Assembly: GCF_900199205.1 (NCBI RefSeq)
Contig: NZ_OBMJ01000002.1
Coordinates: 372,001-436,000 of the forward strand
Reading direction: 5' to 3'
DNA length: 64,000 bases
Origin: Streptomyces sp. 1331.2
Lineage (GTDB): Bacteria > Actinomycetota > Actinomycetes > Streptomycetales > Streptomycetaceae
The translations under genes were made by a program, and so were the position numbers. The notes beneath the pieces are model-generated. The model made no database searches and was not told the origin of the DNA. It saw only the letters and a list, made by a program, of their open reading frames with translations. Position 1 is the stretch's first letter; each line of letters starts with the position of its first letter. This document shows, piece after piece, positions 1 to 6,919 of this stretch.

Positions 1-9
1 GAACGTGAT

Positions 10-36
10 CCTTCACCCTCCCATCGGCGCGCTATC
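10..36 (-). promoter_or_regulatory. reverse-oriented GATnn 11-bp repeats
   Basis: On the minus strand GATAG begins at 36 and GATGG at 25, exactly 11 bp apart, with a weaker GAAGG at 14. The plus strand shows ATCGGCGC twice at 11-bp spacing. This is the motif and period of the forward arrays at 68, 16408 and 27879. I infer a divergent promoter driving a cluster gene to the left of the window. Confidence 0.5.
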
Positions 37-67
37 GGCGCCCCGTGGGCAGCGCGAGCGGCCACCG

Positions 68-105
68 GATAGGAGGCTGATCGTCCTGCGATAGGCGAGG
101 GATAG
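68..105 (+). promoter_or_regulatory. four 11-bp direct repeats (GATnG array)
   Basis: GATAG, GATCG, GATAG and GATAG start at 68, 79, 90 and 101, an exact 11-bp period (one helical turn). The units are GATAGGAGGCT, GATCGTCCTGC, GATAGGCGAGG and GATAGCACCGT. The array lies about 100 bp upstream of the LOG start codon. Two more arrays of the same design precede other cluster transcription units. SARP activators bind direct repeats of this period, although the pentamer differs from the classical TCGAG type. The binding protein is not identified here. Confidence 0.65.
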
Positions 106-202
106 CACCGTGGTGAGCATGGTGCCCCGTCGAGTCACGACACCGGGGACGTCACCGCGAAGGGGGACTCTCCGGCCGTATCCCTGTAACTGGAGGCCAT
201 CG

Positions 203-808
203 ATGGCGGGTGACGTGTCGCAGGTCAGGACCGAGGACGGGACCGGCTTGTCGGTGGCCGTCTTCTGCGGTGCCCGGTCCGGGGCCTCGCCCCGTGTGAC
301 GCAGTACGCCGAGGCTGTGGGCGCCCTGCTCGGTACCCGCGGTCACCGTCTGGTGTACGGCGCCGGGGGCGTGGGTGTGATGGGTGCGGTGGCTCGTGCG
401 GCGAAGCGGCACGGCGCCCCGATCACCGGTGTCATCCCCCGGTTCCTGCGCGAACTGGAGCGTGACGATGCGGCACCCGAGCAGGAACTGGTCGTCACCG
501 AGGACATGTTCGCGCGCAAGAGGGAGATGTTCGCCCGCTCCGACGCCTTCCTGGCGCTGCCGGGCGGCTACGGCACGCTGGACGAGGTCATCGAGGTGGT
601 GTCCCTGAACTACCTCGGTCAGAACCCCCGCCCCTTGGTCCTGCTCGACGTGGACGGGTTCTGGACCCCGCTGTTGCGTGCCGTGACGGCCGTGCAGGAA
701 CGCGGGTTCACCCGCGGCCCGCTGTCCGTCCCGTTCGAGATCACCACCGATCCGGTCACCGCCGTCGAGGCCCTGGAGAAGATGGCCGGCGGCCCCGGAG
801 CCCGGTGA
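203..808 (+). CDS. LOG-family nucleotide 5'-monophosphate phosphoribohydrolase
   Basis: This is a 201-residue Rossmann-like protein of the LOG (lonely guy, formerly lysine-decarboxylase-like) family. The family splits the N-glycosidic bond of nucleoside 5'-monophosphates, releasing the free base and ribose 5-phosphate. The diagnostic PGGYGTLDE motif lies at about residues 120-128, and a conserved RK pair (FARKREMF) precedes it. I chose ATG 203 because GGAGG sits 6 bases upstream; the frame stays open back to 110, but that start has no ribosome site. It is the first forward gene after the 11-bp repeat array, so it probably leads the biosynthetic operon. A role in making a precursor or free nucleobase for the peptide is inference; a housekeeping cytokinin-type role is the alternative. 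Confidence 0.85.
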   Translation: MAGDVSQVRTEDGTGLSVAVFCGARSGASPRVTQYAEAVGALLGTRGHRLVYGAGGVGVMGAVARAAKRHGAPITGVIPRFLRELERDDAAPEQELVVTEDMFARKREMFARSDAFLALPGGYGTLDEVIEVVSLNYLGQNPRPLVLLDVDGFWTPLLRAVTAVQERGFTRGPLSVPFEITTDPVTAVEALEKMAGGPGAR

Positions 809-865
809 CCCCAGCCTTTCGTACGACCCCCCGCAGGCCCCTGCCACAAGAATCGAGGACGACTC

Positions 866-2245
866 TTGCCGCTCCATTCCGTCACAGAGCCGACGCCGAC
901 CGTCGTCCCCGCCACGCTCACCCGCTACCACCGGGTCGTGCGGGCGGCAGCCGAAACCCTGGGCTCGCGTCGCTCTCGCCCGGGGGACGCCGAGTTGGCG
1001 TTTCGCGTCCCGGAGATCGACGACGGGCTGCGCGAGTTCTACGCCGCCTCCGACGTGTCCGTGCACGAGCTGGAGCCCGTCGGCGGGCGCCGGGTGACCG
1101 CGCTCAACCTGATGCGCAACCCCGGTACCCGGACGACGAAGACCTTCGCCTCGCTCAGCATGGTCGCCCGGGCCGTGCAGCACATCCGGGAGACCGGGGA
1201 GAACGTCATCATCGTCACCCCCACCTCCGGCAACAAGGGAACCGCCCTTCGCGACGCGGTGGCCCGGGCGTACGCGACCGGGATCGCAGGACCGGAGCGG
1301 CTGCGGGTGATGACCGTCGCCCCGGCCGACTCGCTGCGCAAGCTGCGCAACTGTCCTTTGGCGGCGACCCCCGAGCTGCGAGCGGCCAACCCCGCCGTGC
1401 TCGCCCAGGTCGACCAGCCGGCCCAGGTCAAGGCGGTGACCCGCAACGTCGTGGACGCCTACCTCGCCGATCCGGCCGTGAAGGACACCTGGCGGGTGTG
1501 GTACACGATGGACCTCGACAACTACCGCATGGCCGACGTCGTCCGCGCCTGTGTCGAGGCGGAGTTCACCGCCCCGCACGAGACGGGCGTGCCGCGCTGG
1601 CACGCCCACGCCGTCTCCAGCGCGTACGGACTGCTGGGATACAGCCTCGGCTACCAGCTGCTGTCCCAGGGCGTCGCCGCCGACCTCAAGGCGCCGCCCG
1701 CCCACCCCGGCTTCTTCCTGGTCCAGCACCTCTCCACGCCCGACATGGTGCTGAGCCTGTCCGGCGCCCGCCTGCCCCGCTACACGCATGACGTGGCGGA
1801 CGGCCTGTGGCGGCAGTCGGCCGATCCGCGCTTCCCTGCGGTCACCGACTCCCCGTCGGATCTCATCGACCCCACCTTCTACACCCGCGCCCCGGTCACC
1901 TGCGCCGAGATCGACCCGCTCATCCGCACGCACGGCGGGGACGGTGTGGTGGTGTCCCAGCACGAGTGCCTGCAGCGGTACAGCCGGGTGCGGGAACTCG
2001 CCGCGCCCCTCGGGGCGGACCTGCCCGCCTGCCCCGAGGACCTGCGGGAGTGGTCGCTGGTCATGGCCCTCACCGGTCTGCTCGTCGGCGACGAGCGAGG
2101 CCTGATCCCCAAGGGCACGGACGTCGTGGTGCACGCCTCCGGCAGCTACTGCGACGACACCCTGCCGCCCGCGGCCCCCGACGGCATCCGCTTCGCCGCC
2201 GGCGAGGAGGAGGTCCTGAAGATCCTCCACACCGCGGTGGCCTGA
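866..2245 (+). CDS. threonine-synthase-like (fold-type II PLP) enzyme of the NRPS cluster
   Basis: This is a 459-residue protein with a TTG start at 866, preceded by a GAGG ribosome site. Lys92, in a TTKTF context, sits where fold-type II PLP enzymes carry their Schiff-base lysine. Residues 119-126 (TSGNKGTA) resemble the phosphate- and substrate-binding SGNxG loop of threonine and cysteine synthases. The rest is divergent, with no standard threonine synthase signature beyond these motifs. I believe such proteins are annotated as a DUF (possibly DUF6002) in actinomycete clusters, but I cannot verify that here. Its place beside panD and the NRPS genes suggests it makes or modifies an amino-acid building block. 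A non-catalytic role cannot be excluded. Confidence 0.6.
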   Translation: MPLHSVTEPTPTVVPATLTRYHRVVRAAAETLGSRRSRPGDAELAFRVPEIDDGLREFYAASDVSVHELEPVGGRRVTALNLMRNPGTRTTKTFASLSMVARAVQHIRETGENVIIVTPTSGNKGTALRDAVARAYATGIAGPERLRVMTVAPADSLRKLRNCPLAATPELRAANPAVLAQVDQPAQVKAVTRNVVDAYLADPAVKDTWRVWYTMDLDNYRMADVVRACVEAEFTAPHETGVPRWHAHAVSSAYGLLGYSLGYQLLSQGVAADLKAPPAHPGFFLVQHLSTPDMVLSLSGARLPRYTHDVADGLWRQSADPRFPAVTDSPSDLIDPTFYTRAPVTCAEIDPLIRTHGGDGVVVSQHECLQRYSRVRELAAPLGADLPACPEDLREWSLVMALTGLLVGDERGLIPKGTDVVVHASGSYCDDTLPPAAPDGIRFAAGEEEVLKILHTAVA

Positions 2246-2284
2246 TCCGACAAGCCCGTCCAGCGCACCTCTTGGGAGTACGCC

Positions 2285-2701
2285 GTGTTCCGAACCATGC
2301 TCAAGTCCAAGATCCACCGGGCCACCGTGACCCAGTGCGACCTGCACTACGTGGGATCGCTGACCATCGACGAGGAACTGATGGAAGCCGCCGGGCTGCT
2401 GCCCGGCGAGCTGGTGCACGTCGTGGACGTCAACAACGGTGCCCGGCTGGAGACCTACGTCATCCGCGGCGAGTACGGCAGCGGGGTCATCGGGGTCAAC
2501 GGCGCGGCCGCCCGCCTCGTCGCCGAGGGCGATCTCGTCATCATCATCGCCTACGGCCTCGTCGCCGACGCCGAGTGCAAGGACCTGGAGCCGCGGGTCG
2601 TCTTCGTGGACGGCGACAACAGGATCACCGGCACGGGCGGCGACCCGGCGGACACCTTCGGCGCTGCGCACCTGCGGCGCAGTGACATCACCGCGTCCTG
2701 A
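2285..2701 (+). CDS. panD: aspartate 1-decarboxylase (PanD), beta-alanine supply
   Basis: This is a 138-residue pyruvoyl-dependent enzyme that converts L-aspartate to beta-alanine. The self-cleavage site is exact: Gly24-Ser25 within YVGSLTID, where Ser25 becomes the pyruvoyl group. Lys9, Thr-rich strand 1 and the GAAARL segment also fit the family, and the length is normal. The start is GTG 2285 with GGGAG upstream. PanD normally serves pantothenate synthesis. A copy embedded in an NRPS operon points to beta-alanine as a building block of the peptide or of a precursor, which is inference. The gap to the upstream gene is only 39 bases. Confidence 0.93.
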   Translation: MFRTMLKSKIHRATVTQCDLHYVGSLTIDEELMEAAGLLPGELVHVVDVNNGARLETYVIRGEYGSGVIGVNGAAARLVAEGDLVIIIAYGLVADAECKDLEPRVVFVDGDNRITGTGGDPADTFGAAHLRRSDITAS

Positions 2702-2730
2702 GCCCGCCCGCCCCCGCAGGTCCGTGCATC

Positions 2731-2768
2731 TCCGCGCACGTTCACAGAGTCCGCGCTTGTTCACAGAG
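2731..2768 (+). repeat. tandem 19-bp direct repeat before the acyltransferase gene
   Basis: Two adjacent 19-base copies (2731-2749 and 2750-2768) are identical at 17 positions. Both end in GTTCACAGAG, and the only differences are AC versus TT at positions 8-9. The second copy abuts the GGGAGGGG ribosome site at 2769-2775. It may be a small tandem duplication without function. Confidence 0.7.
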
Positions 2769-2777
2769 GGAGGGGCC

Positions 2778-3950
2778 ATGCACCGCGCCAAAGTGATGCT
2801 CCGTGCCCGCTACGCCTGGACCAACAGCGAGCACCCCGCTTTCACGCGGCTGCGGCGCTGGTGGGACGGGGACCGGCCGACGCGTTTCCCCCTGGTGGTG
2901 TCCGAGCTTCCCGGCCATCCGCTGGTCCTGGGCTACGCGGGGATCGGCGACGGGCTGCGCCACGTGCTGCCGTTCCTGGAAGGGCGCCGTGGCGCGGACG
3001 CGGACGCGGTGCGCCGACGGCAGGGCACCATCGGGTGGACCCAGCTGGAGCGGGGAGCGGGACTGCCCGACTGCGACCTGCTGGCGGTGGGCACCACCGC
3101 CGGCCGTGCCCCGCGCCTGCCCCGGGAGCGTTCGCTGCTGCTTCCGTTCCGGCTGCATCTGGTGGTGCCGGTCGTCGCCGACGTCGAGGAGATGCGCCGG
3201 CGCATCTCCCGCAAGGAACGCCAGCGCTGCGAGCGGCAGTTCCGCACCCGCGGCTGGACTGTGGAGACCTCCACGTCCGTCGCCGACTTCGACCGCTTCT
3301 ACGACACCATCCATCTGCCCACGATGCGCCGACGCCACGGCACGGCCACCCGGTCCATGGACAAGGACATGGCACGCGAGTGCCTGCTGCGCCAAGGCGT
3401 CCTGCTGTTCCTGCGCGAGGGCGAGCGGCACGTCGCGGGGATGCTGTGCCGCTACGGTCCGGGCGCCGGCACCCTCACCCTGCGCCTGGCCGGGGTACTG
3501 GACGGCGCCGAGGAGCACTACGCGCACGGAGCGCTCGCCGCCCTCTACCCCGCGCTGATCGACTGGGCCGGCCGGCACGGGGTCCGCAGACTGGACCTGT
3601 CGGGATGCGAGCCGTTCGTCAGCAAGGGCATCTTCCAGTTCAAGCGCAAGTTCCATCCCCTGGTCGAGCTGCCGCGCACCCACTTCCACGACAAGCGGCT
3701 GTGGCTCTCGGTACGCCGCGACACCCCGGCCGTACGGGACTTCCTGGTCGCCAACCCCGTGCTGGCCGAGGACCCGTCGGCGCCAGGCCGCTGGCAGGCC
3801 CTGTACTTCCACGACGCCCAGCGTCCGGCGCACCGGACGCTGCCCTGGCAGTGCCCCAACGTCACCGACGCCCGGGACGTGGACCTCGACGCCTTCCTGA
3901 GCCCTGCCCGCCCGACCGGCGCGCCGCGCGAAGGGCGGTGGTCACGGTGA
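2778..3950 (+). CDS. GNAT/FemAB-like acyltransferase
   Basis: This is a 390-residue protein. The start is ATG 2778, preceded by a strong GAGGGAGGGG site; the upstream open frame has no ribosome site. The central part (about residues 130-290) reads like the acetyltransferase-6/FemABX GNAT fold: an RRISRKERQRCERQ basic helix, a VADFDRFYDTIHLPTMRRRHG segment, and the HYAHGALAALYPALIDWAGRHGVRRLDLSGCEPF segment that usually frames the acyl- or aminoacyl-donor site. Members transfer acyl or aminoacyl groups to amines. In this operon, between panD and the flavin oxidoreductase, it could acylate or aminoacylate the peptide or a precursor. The substrate is unknown. It overlaps the next gene by 4 bases. 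Confidence 0.65.
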   Translation: MHRAKVMLRARYAWTNSEHPAFTRLRRWWDGDRPTRFPLVVSELPGHPLVLGYAGIGDGLRHVLPFLEGRRGADADAVRRRQGTIGWTQLERGAGLPDCDLLAVGTTAGRAPRLPRERSLLLPFRLHLVVPVVADVEEMRRRISRKERQRCERQFRTRGWTVETSTSVADFDRFYDTIHLPTMRRRHGTATRSMDKDMARECLLRQGVLLFLREGERHVAGMLCRYGPGAGTLTLRLAGVLDGAEEHYAHGALAALYPALIDWAGRHGVRRLDLSGCEPFVSKGIFQFKRKFHPLVELPRTHFHDKRLWLSVRRDTPAVRDFLVANPVLAEDPSAPGRWQALYFHDAQRPAHRTLPWQCPNVTDARDVDLDAFLSPARPTGAPREGRWSR

Positions 3951-4828
3951 GGATCGGTCTCGTCATCCTGCCCGACACGCCGTGGGAGCAGGCAGTGAAG
4001 CAGTGGCGCCTGGCGGACGAGCTCGGCTTCGACCACGCCTGGACGTACGACCACCTCACCTGGCGCGAGCGCGTCGGGAACCCGTGGTACGCGGCCGTGC
4101 CGACGCTCGCCGCAGCCGCCCTGGCGACCCGCCGCATCCGGCTCGGGCCGCTGGTCACCGGGCCCAATTTCCGTCATCCCGTCCCGCTCGCCCAGGAGTT
4201 CATGACGCTGGACGACCTGTCGCGGGGCCGGATGGTCCTGGGCCTGGGCGCCGGAACGACCGGCATCGACGCGTCAGCGCTGGGCCGCGCGCCGGACGGC
4301 ACGTCGCGCATGCGCCGCTTCGCCGAGTTCACCGCGGTGGTGGACCGGTTGCTGCGGGAGCGCAAGGTCACCCACCACGGCGAGTTCTACGACTTCGAGG
4401 AGGCCCGCGTCGTCCCGGGCTGCGTCCAGCGTCCCCGGGCCCCGATCGCCGTCGCCGCCACGGGCCGGCGGGGCATCGCGGTCGCGGCGCGACACGCCGA
4501 CATGTGGGTGACCAACGGAGTCGTGCCGGGGCCCCACCAGGCCCCGCGCATCGACGACGCGGCACTGGCCGAGCAGTCCCGGACCCTGGACCAGGCCTGC
4601 CGGGCCCTGGGGCGCGACCCCGGCACCGTGCGCCGCATGGTGGTCGACACCGGCCGGGACCACCCCGTCCTGGCCTCGGCGGCCACCTTCGCCGCCGCGC
4701 TCCAGCGCTACGCACGGCTCGGCTTCACCGACCTGGTCGTCCCCTTCCCGGCGCCGCACGGCCCCTACCGCGCGGACCCGACAGTGCTCCACGACATCGC
4801 TGAGCGCCATCTCACGGAGAGGCGGTAG
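3947..4828 (+). CDS. luciferase-like (LLM) flavin-dependent oxidoreductase
   Basis: This is a 293-residue TIM-barrel protein of the bacterial luciferase-like family. It has the typical opening (RIGLVILPDTPWEQAVKQWRLADELGFDHAWTYDHL) and the RIRLGPLVTGPNFRHP and SRGRMVLGLGAGT segments, which bind reduced FMN or F420. The start is taken as GTG 3947, which gives a GTGA overlap with the upstream stop; GTG 3938 is an alternative. In NRPS clusters such enzymes perform hydroxylation, N-oxidation or alpha-hydroxylation of carrier-bound substrates. The exact step here is unknown. It is translationally coupled to the acyltransferase, and asnB follows after 7 bases. Confidence 0.85.
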   Translation: MRIGLVILPDTPWEQAVKQWRLADELGFDHAWTYDHLTWRERVGNPWYAAVPTLAAAALATRRIRLGPLVTGPNFRHPVPLAQEFMTLDDLSRGRMVLGLGAGTTGIDASALGRAPDGTSRMRRFAEFTAVVDRLLRERKVTHHGEFYDFEEARVVPGCVQRPRAPIAVAATGRRGIAVAARHADMWVTNGVVPGPHQAPRIDDAALAEQSRTLDQACRALGRDPGTVRRMVVDTGRDHPVLASAATFAAALQRYARLGFTDLVVPFPAPHGPYRADPTVLHDIAERHLTERR

Positions 4829-4835
4829 GACCCGG

Positions 4836-6653
4836 ATGTGCGGCATAACAGGCTGGCTCGACTTCCGACGCGACATGCGCGAGGAGATTCCCGTCCTGGA
4901 ACGGATGACGGCATCCCTGGCCTCCCGGGGACCCGACGGCTGCGGGACGTGGACGGCGCCGCACGTGGCGCTCGGCCACCGCAGACTGGCGGTGGTGGAC
5001 CTCCAGGGCGGGGCCCAGCCCATGGTGACCCGGCGCACGCCCGACGGCGAGCAGGTCGTCCTGGTCTACAACGGCGAGATCTACAACACCCCCGAGCTGC
5101 GCGTCCAGCTCACCGCCCGAGGCCACGTCTTCGCCACCCGCAGCGACACCGAGGTGGTGCTGCGGGCGTACCTGGAGTGGGGCGCCGACTGCGCCGAGCA
5201 CCTGAACGGGATCTTCGCGTTCGCGGTGTGGGACGGCGACCGGGAAACCCTGACCCTGGCCCGGGACCGGCTGGGCGTCAAACCGCTGTACGTGCACGTC
5301 TACCCGGGCGGGCTGCTGTTCGGCTCCGAACCCAAGGCGATCCTCGCCAACCCGCTTTTCCGACCGGTCCTTCAGGCCGAGCGGCTGCCCGTGGTCTTCA
5401 ACCCCCGGCTGAAGGAGCCGGGCGGCTGCGTGCTGGCCGGGCTGCGCGAGGTGGCCCCGGCCTCCACCCTGGTCGTCGACCGCGGCGGCGCCCACGAGTT
5501 CCCGTACTGGCGCCTGGTCAGCCGCCCGCACACCGACGACTGGGACACCACCGTCGCCACCGTCCGAGGCCTGCTGGAGGACATCGTGCTGCGTCAGCTC
5601 GCGGCCGACGTGCCGGTGTGCTCCCTGCTGTCCGGCGGCCTGGACTCGACGGCGCTCAGCGCCCTGGCCGCCCGGCGCAGCGGCCGCCCCCTCACCACGT
5701 TCGCCGTGGACTTCACCGACTCCGACCGGCACTTCCACTCCACCGCGCTGCGCCCGGACCGCGACGCCCCCTACGCCCGCCAGGCCAGCCGGCACCTGGG
5801 CACCCGGCACACCGATGTGGTGCTGGACTCCGCGGCCGTCGCGGCCGGCGCGGCCCAGGCCCTGCGGGCGCGCGACCTGCCGAGCCTGGGCCAGTTCGAC
5901 TCCTCGATGCTCCAGCTGTTCGCCGCGGTGCGCCGCCGTTCCACGGTCGCCCTGTCCGGGGAGGGCGCCGACGAGGTGTTCGGCGGGTACCCCTGGTTCC
6001 ACACGCCGGCGCTGGTGGAGGCGGACACCTACCCGTGGCTGGGCCAGGGCCTCCAGCTGGCCGAGTGCCTGGCCCCGGACGTCCTGGACCGCGTCCGGCC
6101 CCAGGAGCAGGAACGCGACGGCTACGCCACGTTGCTGGCCCGGGTCCCCCGGCTGGAGGGAGAGAGCGGGCTGCAGGCCCGGATGCGCGAGGTGCTGTAT
6201 CTGAGCCTCCAGGGTCCGCTGCACCTGCTGCTGGACCGCACCGACCGCATGAGCATGGCCGTGGGGCTGGAGGTGCGGGTGCCGTTCTGCGACCACCGGC
6301 TGGTGGAGTACCTGTGGAACGTGCCCTGGTCGATGAAGTGCGCCGACGGCCGGGAGAAGAGCCTGCTGCGCGCGGCCGTGCGCGACCTGCTCCCGCCGGG
6401 CCTGCTCAACCGCCGCAAGAGCGCCTACCCCGCGACCCACGCGCCCGACTACACCCGGCAGGTCGTCACCGCCGTCCTGCGCCTGCTGGACGATCCGGAT
6501 TCACCGCTGCGCGAGCTGCTCGACGCCGACCGGGTGCGCAAGGTCGCCGAGGGCGCGGACGTCTCCGTGGCCTGGGCGAACACCGCGCACCTGCTCACCC
6601 CGCTGCTGGAGACCGACGCCTGGTTGCGCGCGTACAACGTGCGGATCGTGTGA
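4836..6653 (+). CDS. asnB: asparagine synthetase (glutamine-hydrolysing)
   Basis: This is a 605-residue two-domain enzyme. The N-terminal class-II glutaminase domain starts MCGITGW, so Cys2 becomes the nucleophile after Met removal; YNGEIYN and the SDTEV segment are present. The C-terminal synthetase domain has the ATP-pyrophosphatase loop SGGLDS at 266-271, plus SGEGADEVFGGYPWF and DRMSMAVGLEVRVPFCDHRLVEY. Full length and intact motifs argue for a real glutamine-dependent amidotransferase rather than a beta-lactam synthetase, which would lack Cys2. It may make Asn or amidate another carboxylate of the product. The beta-hydroxylase-like gene at 30417 makes an Asn/Asp-derived residue plausible. 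Confidence 0.9.
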   Translation: MCGITGWLDFRRDMREEIPVLERMTASLASRGPDGCGTWTAPHVALGHRRLAVVDLQGGAQPMVTRRTPDGEQVVLVYNGEIYNTPELRVQLTARGHVFATRSDTEVVLRAYLEWGADCAEHLNGIFAFAVWDGDRETLTLARDRLGVKPLYVHVYPGGLLFGSEPKAILANPLFRPVLQAERLPVVFNPRLKEPGGCVLAGLREVAPASTLVVDRGGAHEFPYWRLVSRPHTDDWDTTVATVRGLLEDIVLRQLAADVPVCSLLSGGLDSTALSALAARRSGRPLTTFAVDFTDSDRHFHSTALRPDRDAPYARQASRHLGTRHTDVVLDSAAVAAGAAQALRARDLPSLGQFDSSMLQLFAAVRRRSTVALSGEGADEVFGGYPWFHTPALVEADTYPWLGQGLQLAECLAPDVLDRVRPQEQERDGYATLLARVPRLEGESGLQARMREVLYLSLQGPLHLLLDRTDRMSMAVGLEVRVPFCDHRLVEYLWNVPWSMKCADGREKSLLRAAVRDLLPPGLLNRRKSAYPATHAPDYTRQVVTAVLRLLDDPDSPLRELLDADRVRKVAEGADVSVAWANTAHLLTPLLETDAWLRAYNVRIV

Positions 6654-6684
6654 CACCTGACGCCCCACCCGAGAAGGAGCAGCC

Positions 6685-6882
6685 ATGAACGACACCTACC
6701 GCGTGGTCCTGAACGACGAGGAGCAGTACTCGATCTGGTGGACCGACCGCGACCTGCCGCTGGGCTGGCACGAGGAAGGCACTGCCGGATCCCGCGAGGA
6801 GTGCCTGCAGCACATCGAACGGGTGTGGACCGACATGCGCCCCCGCTCGGTGCGCGAGGCACGGCGCAGCGCCGACCACTGA
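6685..6882 (+). CDS. MbtH-family NRPS chaperone
   Basis: This 65-residue protein shows the family signature: NDEEQYSIWW, then PLGWHEEGTAGSREECLQHIERVWTDMRPRS. The conserved Trp residues and the VWTDMRP block are intact. MbtH proteins bind the N-terminal subdomain of adenylation domains and are often needed for their folding or activity. The ATG is preceded by AAGGAG at 6673-6678. It sits 38 bases before the first NRPS gene and probably serves all five A domains of the cluster. Confidence 0.95.
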   Translation: MNDTYRVVLNDEEQYSIWWTDRDLPLGWHEEGTAGSREECLQHIERVWTDMRPRSVREARRSADH

Positions 6883-6919
6883 AGCAGATCCCCGAGGGCC
6901 GACGGACCAGGAGACGAAC

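Noticed and set aside
110-202. N-terminal extension of the LOG protein from GTG 110
   Set aside because: It has no ribosome site, overlaps the edge of the repeat array and adds non-homologous sequence. ATG 203 has GGAGG at ideal spacing.
4836-6653. Beta-lactam synthetase instead of asparagine synthetase
   Set aside because: Cys2 and the full glutaminase motifs are intact, and no clavulanate- or carbapenem-type partner genes are present.
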